The notes below the pieces were generated by a model. The model was not told the DNA's origin, made no database searches, and saw only the letters and a program-made list of their open reading frames with translations. Positions 42,617 through 50,623 of a stretch of 64,000 bases of DNA are shown in pieces. Made by a program: the position numbers and the translations under genes. Source of the DNA: Alistipes sp. (GTDB lineage: Bacteria; Bacteroidota; Bacteroidia; Bacteroidales; Rikenellaceae); NCBI GenBank assembly GCA_020026435.1, contig JAHHQK010000006.1:1-64000 (forward strand), given 5' to 3'. Numbering within the stretch: position 1 is the first letter of the stretch; each line of letters starts with the position of its first letter.

Positions 42617-44758
42617 ATGAAGCGACTATTAACAGTTTTAGCCGCGGTGTGCGTAGCGTTCACCGCACGTGCTGATGAGGGTATGTGGCTGCTGCCCTAC
42701 CTCCAGAAGATGAACATCCAGAAGATGCAGGAGTACGGATGCCGTCTTTCGGCCGAGGACATTTACAGTGTCAACAACTCCTCGCTCAAGGACGCCATCG
42801 TCATTTTCGGCGGCGGTTGCACCGGAGAGATCGTCTCGAAGGAGGGTCTTCTGTTCACGAACCACCACTGTGGTTTCGATGCCATCCAGAGCCTTTCGTC
42901 GGTGGAGCACGACTATCTGAAGAACGGATTCTGGGCCATGTCCAACGCCGAGGAGTTGCCCGCTCCGGGGCTGGAGGTGCGTTTTATCCGCCAGATCATC
43001 GATGTGACGGCCGACCTGGTGGGCAACATCCCCGCGACCGCCTCGCAGCAGGAGTTCGAGAAGATGCTGGACAAGAACCGTCAGGCCGTGTTGAAGGACC
43101 TGAAGAAGAAGTATCAGAAGGAGGATTCGATCGAGATCTCGGTGGAGTCGTTCTTCGGCGGTAACCAGTATTTCGCATTCGTCAAGGAGGTATTCACCGA
43201 CGTGCGTCTGGTGGGTACGCCCCCCTCGTCGATCGGTAAGTTCGGCGGCGACACCGACAACTGGATGTGGCCGCGCCATACGGGCGATTTCTCTGTCTTC
43301 CGTGTCTATGCCAACAAGGACAACAAGCCGGCCGCCTATTCGCCCGAAAACCGCCCCTATCAGGCCGAGAAATACCTGAGGGTATCGCTGGCCGGATACG
43401 ACGAGCAGGATTTCGGTATGATCATGGGCTTTCCCGGATCCACGCAGCGTTATATGACCTCCTATGAGATCGACCGTATGCTGGAGGTGGAGAACCCCCA
43501 GCGCATTTCGATTCGCGGCGAGCGTCAGAAGATCTGGATGGACGATATGCTGGCCAGCGACAAGGTCCGCATTCAGTATGCCTCGAAATATGCCCGTTCG
43601 TCGAACTACTGGAAGAATTCGATCGGTATGTCGCGCGGCATCGAGAAACTCGGCGTGAAGGCCCGCAAACAGGAGCTGGAGCAGTCGTTCCAGGCTTGGG
43701 CCGGGGAGAACACCCTGCCCGAGGAGCGTATGCAGAACGCCCTGTCGCTCATTAAGGAGAGCGTGGAGGGCAATCTGCCCGCATTTGCTTCGGCTCAGTA
43801 CATTATGGAGGCGCTCTACGGTTCGGTAGAGATCATCCGTCCGGCACGTATGGTCGAGGGCTACAAGTCGGCACTCCAGGCCAAGAAAAAGAAGGCCATG
43901 CCCAAAGAGGAGATCGTGGCTCGGGTGAAGGATTTCTACAAGGACTTCAACCTCGATACCGACCACAAGATGGCCAAGCGTATGTTCGCCCTCACGAAGG
44001 AGAACTGTAAAGAGCTGCCCGAGGTATTCGGCGAGGTGATCGAGAAGCAGTTCGGCGGTGATGTCGAGGCTTATGTCAACGACCTCTATGCCCGTTCGGC
44101 ATTCACGTCGGAGGAGAAGGCTCTGGCTGCCCTGGAGGGCGAGGAGAGTCTGGAGAACGATCCCGCCGTGGTGCTGGGCAAGTCGGTAGTGGCCAAGCTC
44201 AAGGCTTTGCAGGAGGTGCAGACCGAGAATGCCGCCAAGTTCCGCGAGGGGCACCGCCTCTACATCAAGGGTCTGATGCAGCAGCAGCCCGACAAGGCGT
44301 GGGCTTCGGATGCCAACTTCACGATCCGTCTGACCTACGGTCGCATCCTGCCTTATTCGCCCGCCGACGGTATCCGCTACAACTACTATACCACGCTGAA
44401 GGGTGTGATGGAGAAGGAGAACCCCGAGAACCCCACCGAGTTCACGGTTCCGGCCCGTCTGAAGGAGCTCTACAAGGCCCGCGACTTCGGCAGCTACGCC
44501 AATACGGACGGTGAGCTGCCCGTAGCCTTCCTGATTGACTGCGACATCACGGGCGGTAACTCCGGTTCGCCGGTGCTGAACGCCGACGGTGATCTGATCG
44601 GTCTGGCCTTCGACGGCAACTGGGAGGCCATGTCGGGTGACGTGGCTTTCGAGCCGGAGGTGCAGCGCACGATCGCGGTCGATGTCCGCTATGTGCTCTT
44701 CGTGATCGACAAGTTCGGCGGTGCCGGATGGTTGCTCAACGAGATGGAGCTCAGATAA
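42617..44758 (+). CDS. S46 family dipeptidyl peptidase, predicted DPP7 type
   Basis: This 713-residue exported serine peptidase (signal peptide about 1-19, ending ARA) removes dipeptides from oligopeptides. The catalytic histidine is H84 in TNHHCGFDAIQ, the aspartate lies in the DTDNWMWPRHTGDF region and the nucleophile is Ser649 in GGNSGSP. In this family the residue 18 positions after the Ser sets specificity: Arg in DPP11 (Asp/Glu at P1), Gly in DPP7 (hydrophobic P1). Here it is Gly667 (FDGNWE), so DPP7-type activity is expected. Length agrees with DPP7 (712). Its own terminator follows. Confidence 0.92.
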   Translation: MKRLLTVLAAVCVAFTARADEGMWLLPYLQKMNIQKMQEYGCRLSAEDIYSVNNSSLKDAIVIFGGGCTGEIVSKEGLLFTNHHCGFDAIQSLSSVEHDYLKNGFWAMSNAEELPAPGLEVRFIRQIIDVTADLVGNIPATASQQEFEKMLDKNRQAVLKDLKKKYQKEDSIEISVESFFGGNQYFAFVKEVFTDVRLVGTPPSSIGKFGGDTDNWMWPRHTGDFSVFRVYANKDNKPAAYSPENRPYQAEKYLRVSLAGYDEQDFGMIMGFPGSTQRYMTSYEIDRMLEVENPQRISIRGERQKIWMDDMLASDKVRIQYASKYARSSNYWKNSIGMSRGIEKLGVKARKQELEQSFQAWAGENTLPEERMQNALSLIKESVEGNLPAFASAQYIMEALYGSVEIIRPARMVEGYKSALQAKKKKAMPKEEIVARVKDFYKDFNLDTDHKMAKRMFALTKENCKELPEVFGEVIEKQFGGDVEAYVNDLYARSAFTSEEKALAALEGEESLENDPAVVLGKSVVAKLKALQEVQTENAAKFREGHRLYIKGLMQQQPDKAWASDANFTIRLTYGRILPYSPADGIRYNYYTTLKGVMEKENPENPTEFTVPARLKELYKARDFGSYANTDGELPVAFLIDCDITGGNSGSPVLNADGDLIGLAFDGNWEAMSGDVAFEPEVQRTIAVDVRYVLFVIDKFGGAGWLLNEMELR

Positions 44759-44784
44759 GATCCCTCCGCTGTGGAGCATGATCC

Positions 44785-44824
44785 GGGCGGTATCCCTTGC
44801 AGAAGGGATGCCGCCCTTTTTTTT
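44785..44824 (+). terminator. Terminator of the S46 peptidase gene
   Basis: GGGCGGTATCCCTT pairs with AAGGGATGCCGCCC (one mismatch), followed by eight T. Confidence 0.92.
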
Positions 44825-44865
44825 GTGAACGGTTGAGGCGGGTTGAGGATCAGTGGGTTGTGTAG

Positions 44866-44898
44866 TTGTCAACATGGTTGTTCGGAGAGTTATTAACA
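44866..44898 (+). other. Satellite DnaA-box-like pair
   Basis: TTGTCAACA (44866-44874) and TTATTAACA (44890-44898) lie in the intergenic gap after the S46 gene, followed by TTGACAAAC and TGTCGACA. They resemble the boxes of the main cluster 3.3 kb to the left. Confidence 0.4.
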
Positions 44899-44986
44899 GT
44901 TGACAAACGGGTGTCGACAGTCCGCTTTTGCTCGGGGACGAGATACCTATTTTTTGACAAAACTTCTTTCGCTATGGTATTTTCAC

Positions 44987-44994
44987 TAATTTTG
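44987..44994 (+). promoter_or_regulatory. -7 box (TAATTTTG) for the NhaC-type antiporter gene
   Basis: TAnnTTTG match 117 bases before the chosen start. No ligand-binding RNA is recognised in the leader. Confidence 0.5.
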
Positions 44995-45110
44995 CACCGT
45001 TTCGGCCTTTCCTCGGGTGGCGGAGGTGTTGCCGTGTGTGCAGTCGACCGTTTGCCGAGCGGCCTGTCGCGGGCGGGGTATCTCTCCGCAGGCGGGCGGA
45101 GGCCTTCTCA

Positions 45111-46430
45111 ATGAATCCGTATTTTTATCGAATGGAAAGAATCAATCCCCACAAGCCGTCGGGGTGGATCGCGCTGAGTCCCCTCTTCGTCTTTCTGTGT
45201 CTGTATGTCGTGACCTCGGTGCTGGTCGACGACTTCTACAAAGTCCCCATTACGGTGGCCTTCCTCTTTGCCTCGTGCTATGCCGTGGCCGTCACTCCGG
45301 GCATGAAACTGGAGGATCGGATCGCCCAGTTCTCCAAGGGGGCATCGAATCCCAATATGCAGCTCATGTTGTGGATCTTTATCCTGGCCGGGGCCTTTGC
45401 CAACAGCGCCAAGGCCATGGGTGCGATCGATGCGGCGGTGAACCTCACGATGCACGTCCTGCCCGACAACCTGCTCCTGGCGGGATTCTTCATTGCGGCC
45501 TGCTTCATCTCGCTGAGCATCGGCACGAGTGTCGGTACGATCGTGGCCCTGACACCCGTGGCGAGCGGTCTGGCCGAGCATACGGGTATTCCGCTGCCCT
45601 TCATGCTGGGGGTCGTCGTGGGCGGTTCGTTCTTCGGCGACAACCTCTCGTTCATCTCCGACACGACGATCGCCTCGACCAAGACCCAAGGCTGCAAGAT
45701 GCGCGACAAATTCAAGGTCAACACCATGATCATCGTCCCCGCGGCCGTGATCGTCCTGGGCATCTATATCTTCATGGGGCTGGATGTAGCGGCCCCTGTG
45801 GACGATGCTCCCGTGTCGTGGTCGAGGGTGTTGCCCTATCTGCTGGTCATCGGCACGGCCCTCATGGGGCTGCACGTGGTGGCGGTGCTGATGCTCGGGA
45901 TCCTGAGCACGGCTCTCGTGGGATTCCTCACCGACTGTTTCTCGTTCCTGGACTGGTTCTGTGCCATGGGTGACGGAATCCTCGGCATGGGTGAGCTGAT
46001 CATCATCACCCTCCTGGCGGCGGGTATGCTGGAGCTGATCCGTTTCAACGGAGGCATCGACCTGCTGATGCGTGTGCTGACGCGGCACATCCGCTCGAAA
46101 CGCGGTGCGGAGTTGAGCATCGCCGCCCTGGTGAGCATCGCCAACCTCTGCACGGCCAACAACACGATCGCCATCCTCACGACGGGGCCCATCGCCTCCA
46201 ATATCTCGCGTCGCTTCGCACTCGACAACCGTAAGGTGGCGAGTATCCTCGACACGTTTTCCTGCTTCATGCAGGGCGTGATCCCCTACGGTGCGCAGCT
46301 GCTCATGGCGGCGGGATTGGCCGGGATCTCGCCCATCAGCATCATCGGAAACCTCTACTATCCCTTCATGATGGGATCGTTTGCCCTGGCGGCCATTCTC
46401 TTCAGATACCCCCGCCGGTATTCGCATTAG
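45111..46430 (+). CDS. Na+/H+ antiporter, NhaC family
   Basis: The 439-residue inner membrane protein has about ten to twelve hydrophobic segments. It shows the NhaC pattern GTSVGTIVALTPVA, GGSFFGDNLSFISDTTIAST and a second-half NTIAILTTGPIASNISRRF, which form the ion path. It should exchange Na+ for protons. Start choice: the ATG giving MNPYFYRMERINP has GGAGG 8 bases upstream, unusual for this phylum; MERINPHKPSG seven codons later is an alternative. It lies alone between two terminators. Confidence 0.87.
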   Translation: MNPYFYRMERINPHKPSGWIALSPLFVFLCLYVVTSVLVDDFYKVPITVAFLFASCYAVAVTPGMKLEDRIAQFSKGASNPNMQLMLWIFILAGAFANSAKAMGAIDAAVNLTMHVLPDNLLLAGFFIAACFISLSIGTSVGTIVALTPVASGLAEHTGIPLPFMLGVVVGGSFFGDNLSFISDTTIASTKTQGCKMRDKFKVNTMIIVPAAVIVLGIYIFMGLDVAAPVDDAPVSWSRVLPYLLVIGTALMGLHVVAVLMLGILSTALVGFLTDCFSFLDWFCAMGDGILGMGELIIITLLAAGMLELIRFNGGIDLLMRVLTRHIRSKRGAELSIAALVSIANLCTANNTIAILTTGPIASNISRRFALDNRKVASILDTFSCFMQGVIPYGAQLLMAAGLAGISPISIIGNLYYPFMMGSFALAAILFRYPRRYSH

Positions 46431-46454
46431 AGGATCGGGATTCGGAACTGATAC

Positions 46455-46507
46455 CGTAATCGGGATTTGTCGGGGCTTTCGGCCGGACGGGTCCCGATTA
46501 CGTTTTT
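46455..46507 (+). terminator. Terminator of the NhaC-type gene
   Basis: CGTAATCGGGA pairs with TCCCGATTACG (46492-46502), followed by TTTTT. The rest of 46508-46944 carries DnaA-box-like sites and the metG promoter, but no gene. Confidence 0.82.
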
Positions 46508-46689
46508 CATGCCCGTCGGGGGAGATGCTCGTGAAGAGCCGGGTGCAAGACGTTTTTCCGGGATTTTTTCGTTAAAAATTAAAAAACAAGAGGCGGTCGA
46601 GGAGCCTCGGAAATTTAACATAATTAAACCGGGAATCGTGGAAATCTCCTGCGATGGTACGGCTGTGGAGTGTTCCGGGAGTTTTAAAC

Positions 46690-46732
46690 TTATGAACATG
46701 GTATGTTATTAATACTGTTAATATGTTGATAG
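46690..46732. other. Second satellite DnaA-box-like cluster
   Basis: TTATGAACA (plus, 46690-46698), TTAATAACA (minus, 46704-46712) and CTATCAACA (minus, 46724-46732) sit in an AT-rich patch of the antiporter-metG gap. Confidence 0.4.
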
Positions 46733-46885
46733 TAAAATACTTGGCGTGTTAAAAACCCTGCTTGTAAACTTTTCCTGTCGCAGAGCCTTACAGCGCGAAA
46801 ACCGCTCCGTTGCTCCTGAGGGTGGGCGGGACGGTCGGAACCGGGGCAAAAAGGGGCTGCAATCCATTATTTTGGACGATTACTT

Positions 46886-46914
46886 TTTGATTCCCTGAAA
46901 ATTGTTTAATTTTG
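46886..46914 (+). promoter_or_regulatory. Promoter-like TTTG-N17-TAATTTTG for metG
   Basis: TAATTTTG (46907-46914) lies 30 bases before the metG ATG. A TTTG at 46886-46889 gives a slightly short spacing. It shows that the upstream in-frame start is too early. Confidence 0.55.
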
Positions 46915-46944
46915 AACCAAATTAGAAATATTGTAAATATACCT

Positions 46945-48987
46945 ATGGCAAAAGAATTCAAGCGTTATCTCATAACATCGGCGCTCCCCTATGCCAACGG
47001 TCCGGTTCACATCGGTCACCTGGCGGGAGTTTACATCCCTTCCGATATTTATACGCGCTACCTTCGTCTGAAGGGTTGCGACGTGATCTCGGTCTGCGGA
47101 TCGGACGAGCACGGAGTGCCCATCACGATCAAAGCCCGCAAGGAGGGTATCACCCCCCAGCAGGTGGTGGACCGTTATCACAACATCATCAAGACTTCGT
47201 TCGAGAAGCTCGGCATGTCGTTCGACATCTACTCGCGCACCTCGTCGGAGACCCACACCAAGACCGCGTCGGATTTCTTCAGAAAACTCTACGACGATGG
47301 CAAGTTCATCGAGAAGACCTCGGAGCAGTACTACGACCCCGAAGCCAAGATCTTCCTGGCCGACCGCTACATCAAGGGTACCTGCCCGAAGTGCGGTGCC
47401 GAGGGGGCCTATGGCGACCAGTGCGAGGCCTGCGGTTCGACCCTCTCGCCCGATGAACTGATCAATCCTTACAGCGCCGTGTCGGGTTCGGTGCCCGTCA
47501 AGAAGCAGACGACCCACTGGTATCTGCCGCTGGACCAGTATGAGGGTTTCCTCCGCGAGTGGATCCTCGATGGCCACAAGGAGTGGAAGACCAACGTTTA
47601 CGGTCAGTGCAAGAGCTGGCTCGACGGTGGACTTCAGCCGCGTGCCGTGAGCCGCGACCTGGATTGGGGTATTCCCGTTCCGGTGGAGGGTGCCGAGGGC
47701 AAGGTGCTCTACGTGTGGTTCGACGCCCCGATCGGCTACATCTCCGCAACGAAGGATCTGACGCCCGACTGGGAGAAGTATTGGAAATCGGAGGATACGA
47801 AGATGGTCCACTTTATCGGTAAGGACAACATCGTATTCCACTGCATCGTGTTCCCCTCGATGCTGAAGGCTCACGGTGGCTACATTCTCCCCGAGAATGT
47901 ACCCTCCAACGAGTTCCTCAATCTGGAGGGCGACAAGATTTCGACGTCGAGAAACTGGGCCGTGTGGTTGCACGAGTACCTGGAGGATTTCCCCGGCAAG
48001 GAGGATGTCCTGCGCTATGTGCTTTGTGCCAATGCCCCCGAGACCAAGGACAACGACTTTACGTGGAAGGATTTCCAGTCGCGAAACAACAGCGAGCTGG
48101 TGGCCGTGTTGGGGAACTTCGTCAACCGCGCCCTGGTCCTCACCGAGAAGTATTTCGACGGTGTGGTTCCCGCTTTGGGCGAACTGACCGACTACGACCG
48201 CGCCACGATCGAGGAGTTGGCAACGGTGAAGAGCTCGCTGGAGAACAACATCGAGCACTACCACTTCCGCGAGGCTCTGAAGGACGCCATGAACGTATCG
48301 CGCATCGGTAACAAATACCTGGCCGACACCGAGCCCTGGAAGGTGATCAAAACCGACCCGAAGCGTGTGGAGACCATCCTCAATATCGCGCTTCAGATCA
48401 CGGCAAACACGGCCATCGCCATCGAGCCTTTCATGCCGTTCTCGGCCGAGAAGATCCTTCGGATGCTCGCGATGGAGAACTTCGGTTGGGAGCGTCTGGG
48501 CTGCACGGATCTCATCGAGGCCGGCCACCGCATCGGCAAGGCCGAGCTGTTGTTCGAGAAGATCGAGGACGACGTGATCCAGAAGCAGCTCGACAAACTC
48601 GCTGCCACGAAGGCCGCCAATGCCGCCGCCGAGGCTGCCCAGCACATCGAGCCGCAGAAAGAGGAGGTGATCTTCGACGATTTCCAGAAGATGGATATCC
48701 GGGTGTCGACGATTCTCAAGGCCGAGAAGGTGGCCAAGACCAAGAAGCTGCTCAAGCTGACGATCGACACGGGTATCGACGAGCGTGTCATCGTGTCGGG
48801 TATTGCCGAGTATTTCACGCCCGAGGAGTTGGTCGGCCGTCAGGTGCTGGTGCTGGTGAACCTCGCACCGCGTATGCTGCGCGGCATCGAGTCGAAGGGT
48901 ATGATCCTCATGGCGGAGGATGCTTCGGGCAAACTGCGCCTGTTGCAGCCTAACGACAAGGTCAACAGCGGAGCAGTTGTTGGCTAA
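46945..48987 (+). CDS. metG: Methionyl-tRNA synthetase with C-terminal tRNA-binding domain
   Basis: This 680-residue class I synthetase has HIGH as HIGH at residues 22-25 and the KMSKS loop as KISTS (DKISTSRNW). A zinc knuckle CPKCGAEGAYGDQCEACG is in the connective domain. Residues about 575-680 form an EMAP/Trbp111-type tRNA-binding domain (FQKMDIRVSTILKAEKV to the end) that drives dimerisation. I start at MAKEFKRYL, not the earlier in-frame codon that overlaps the -7 box. Confidence 0.96.
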   Translation: MAKEFKRYLITSALPYANGPVHIGHLAGVYIPSDIYTRYLRLKGCDVISVCGSDEHGVPITIKARKEGITPQQVVDRYHNIIKTSFEKLGMSFDIYSRTSSETHTKTASDFFRKLYDDGKFIEKTSEQYYDPEAKIFLADRYIKGTCPKCGAEGAYGDQCEACGSTLSPDELINPYSAVSGSVPVKKQTTHWYLPLDQYEGFLREWILDGHKEWKTNVYGQCKSWLDGGLQPRAVSRDLDWGIPVPVEGAEGKVLYVWFDAPIGYISATKDLTPDWEKYWKSEDTKMVHFIGKDNIVFHCIVFPSMLKAHGGYILPENVPSNEFLNLEGDKISTSRNWAVWLHEYLEDFPGKEDVLRYVLCANAPETKDNDFTWKDFQSRNNSELVAVLGNFVNRALVLTEKYFDGVVPALGELTDYDRATIEELATVKSSLENNIEHYHFREALKDAMNVSRIGNKYLADTEPWKVIKTDPKRVETILNIALQITANTAIAIEPFMPFSAEKILRMLAMENFGWERLGCTDLIEAGHRIGKAELLFEKIEDDVIQKQLDKLAATKAANAAAEAAQHIEPQKEEVIFDDFQKMDIRVSTILKAEKVAKTKKLLKLTIDTGIDERVIVSGIAEYFTPEELVGRQVLVLVNLAPRMLRGIESKGMILMAEDASGKLRLLQPNDKVNSGAVVG

Positions 48988-49016
48988 AAGGACTGCCGTC
49001 CGATAGCAATAGAAAG

Positions 49017-49064
49017 AAACCCCGATTTTCTATCCCCCAAGGGAGCGGAAATCGGGGTTTTTTT
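49017..49064 (+). terminator. metG terminator
   Basis: AAACCCCGATTTTC pairs with GAAATCGGGGTTT and a run of seven T follows. The ilvE -7 box starts 2 bases after the T run. Confidence 0.9.
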
Positions 49065-49065
49065 A

Positions 49066-49073
49066 TATATTTG
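49066..49073 (+). promoter_or_regulatory. -7 box (TATATTTG) for ilvE
   Basis: TAnnTTTG match directly after the metG terminator. The leader to ilvE is about 160 bases and has an in-frame ATG (about 49156), but the family start is at 49240. Confidence 0.58.
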
Positions 49074-49239
49074 TGGAGTATAGAACGCGGCTTGGTGAAG
49101 TCGCCGGAGTTTGGGTGGGGAGTTTTGCGCCCGTCGTTTCCGTGTGTTTTGCAGCATGGAGGAGGCGGGTGCGGTAAGTCCTTGGGCATCGGCACTCGTC
49201 TTTCGCCGTATTTGGGAAACCTTAAAACAAATATCAGGT

Positions 49240-50256
49240 ATGGAAAACATGGATTGGAGCAAGTTGGGTTTTGATTACCACAAAACGGAATTCAATGCCC
49301 GTTATGCCTTTACGGAAGGTAAGTGGAGTGAGATGGAGATTACCGGTGACGAGTACATCAAGATGCATATGTCAGCATCGTGTCTGCACTACGGCATCGA
49401 GTTGTTCGAGGGTCTGAAGGCCTTCCGCGGCATAGACGGCAAGGTGCGTATCTTCCGCGTGGAGGAGAACGCCAAGCGTCTGCAGTCATCGGCCGAGAGA
49501 CTTTGTCTGCCTGTTCCGACTGTCGACATGATCGTCAAGGCCTGTGTCGAGGTGGTGAAGCTCAACGAGCGTTTCGTGCCGCCCTATGAGACGGGTGCTT
49601 CGCTCTATCTGCGTCCCGTGATGTTCGGCACGACGGTTGGCCTGGGTGTGAAACCCGCCAAAGAGGCTCTGCTGATCATCTACTGCTCGCCCGTGGGGGC
49701 TTACTTCAAGGAGGGGGTGAAACCCATCCGCGTTGCCATTGATCGTATCCAGGACCGCGCCGCTCCGCGTGGTATGGGCGACGTGAAGGTCGGCGGAAAC
49801 TATGCGGCCAGCCTCATGTCGGGCGAGAAGGCCCATCACGAGGGATTCTCCAGTGTGATGTATCTCGATGCTGCCGAGCACAAGTACATCGAGGAGTGTG
49901 GCGCGGCCAACTTCTTCGGCATCAAGGAGGGCAAGTACATCACCCCGAAGTCGATGTCGGTGCTGCCGTCGATTACCAACAAGTCGCTGCGTCAGCTGGC
50001 CCACGACATGGGGCTGGAGGTCGAGGAACGTCATATTCCGGTCGAGGAATTGCCTTCGTTCGACGAATGTGGCGCTTGTGGAACGGCTGCCGTGATCTCC
50101 CCCATCGGCGAGATCCACGATATGCAGACGGGGCAGACGCTCCACTATGGAGACAAGGTCGGCGAGTGGTCGATGAAGCTCTACACGGCTCTCCAGGACA
50201 TTCAATACGGACGTACCGAAGACCGTCACGGCTGGTGCACGATCGTTTGTGAATAA
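49240..50256 (+). CDS. ilvE: Branched-chain amino acid aminotransferase
   Basis: This 338-residue fold-type IV PLP enzyme makes the last step of Leu, Ile and Val synthesis. It shows LHYGIELFEGLKAFRG, RPVMFGTTVGLGV, the PLP lysine region GDVKVGGNYAASL and EECGAANFF, then DECGACGTAAVISPIGEI. It is of the long BCAT type typical for Bacteroidota. I start at MENMDWSKLG; the 43 codons upstream have no family similarity. Ilv biosynthesis genes are not adjacent. Confidence 0.94.
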   Translation: MENMDWSKLGFDYHKTEFNARYAFTEGKWSEMEITGDEYIKMHMSASCLHYGIELFEGLKAFRGIDGKVRIFRVEENAKRLQSSAERLCLPVPTVDMIVKACVEVVKLNERFVPPYETGASLYLRPVMFGTTVGLGVKPAKEALLIIYCSPVGAYFKEGVKPIRVAIDRIQDRAAPRGMGDVKVGGNYAASLMSGEKAHHEGFSSVMYLDAAEHKYIEECGAANFFGIKEGKYITPKSMSVLPSITNKSLRQLAHDMGLEVEERHIPVEELPSFDECGACGTAAVISPIGEIHDMQTGQTLHYGDKVGEWSMKLYTALQDIQYGRTEDRHGWCTIVCE

Positions 50257-50275
50257 CGCCTCAAAAAGGCGCATG

Positions 50276-50313
50276 GAGCGGGTAACCCATATCGGGCTGC
50301 CCGCTCTTTTTTT
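50276..50313 (+). terminator. ilvE terminator
   Basis: GAGCGGG pairs with CCCGCTC, with an inner CCC/GGG pairing, and seven T follow. Confidence 0.85.
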
Positions 50314-50500
50314 GTCGGTGCGAGGCTTGGTGTGGAGGTGGATTTTTCGAGGCTGTTTTTTCGGAGGGGGAAGAGTTTGTGCGGGGGCGGCGGTTCTACG
50401 GAGGCAAGAGGTGGAGCGGATGTCGGACGGTTGCGGTTTTGCGGGAGGGCTGCTGCTTTTGTGGAAAGGTGCGGAAAATTATGGAACGGGATAGGGTGAG

Positions 50501-50516
50501 TGTTCCACGTGGAACG
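50501..50516. other. parS-like palindrome 1 (TGTTCCACGTGGAACG)
   Basis: It matches the ParB-binding consensus TGTTTCACGTGAAACA as a symmetrical variant, with the inner 14 bases a perfect palindrome. It lies between the facing ilvE and mnmG terminators, in DNA that is probably not transcribed. It is a candidate chromosome partition site about 9 kb from the putative origin. Confidence 0.72.
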
Positions 50517-50570
50517 CCCCTACCCGACTCTACCTGCTTCTCCCTTCTCGCCCGGTTCTTCCTGTATGGA

Positions 50571-50602
50571 TATAAAAAACAGACGACCCGAAGATCGTCT
50601 GT
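50571..50602 (-). terminator. mnmG terminator
   Basis: ACAGACGA pairs with TCGTCTGT (50595-50602). A run of six T follows on the minus strand. Confidence 0.82.
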
Positions 50603-50623
50603 AAGTAATGTGTGCGGGGAGGT

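Noticed and set aside
49111..49239. In-frame upstream extension of ilvE with a possible ATG at about 49156
   Set aside because: The residues have no similarity to branched-chain aminotransferases and the conserved protein begins at MENMDWSK. A leader peptide was considered, but there is no run of Leu, Ile or Val codons.
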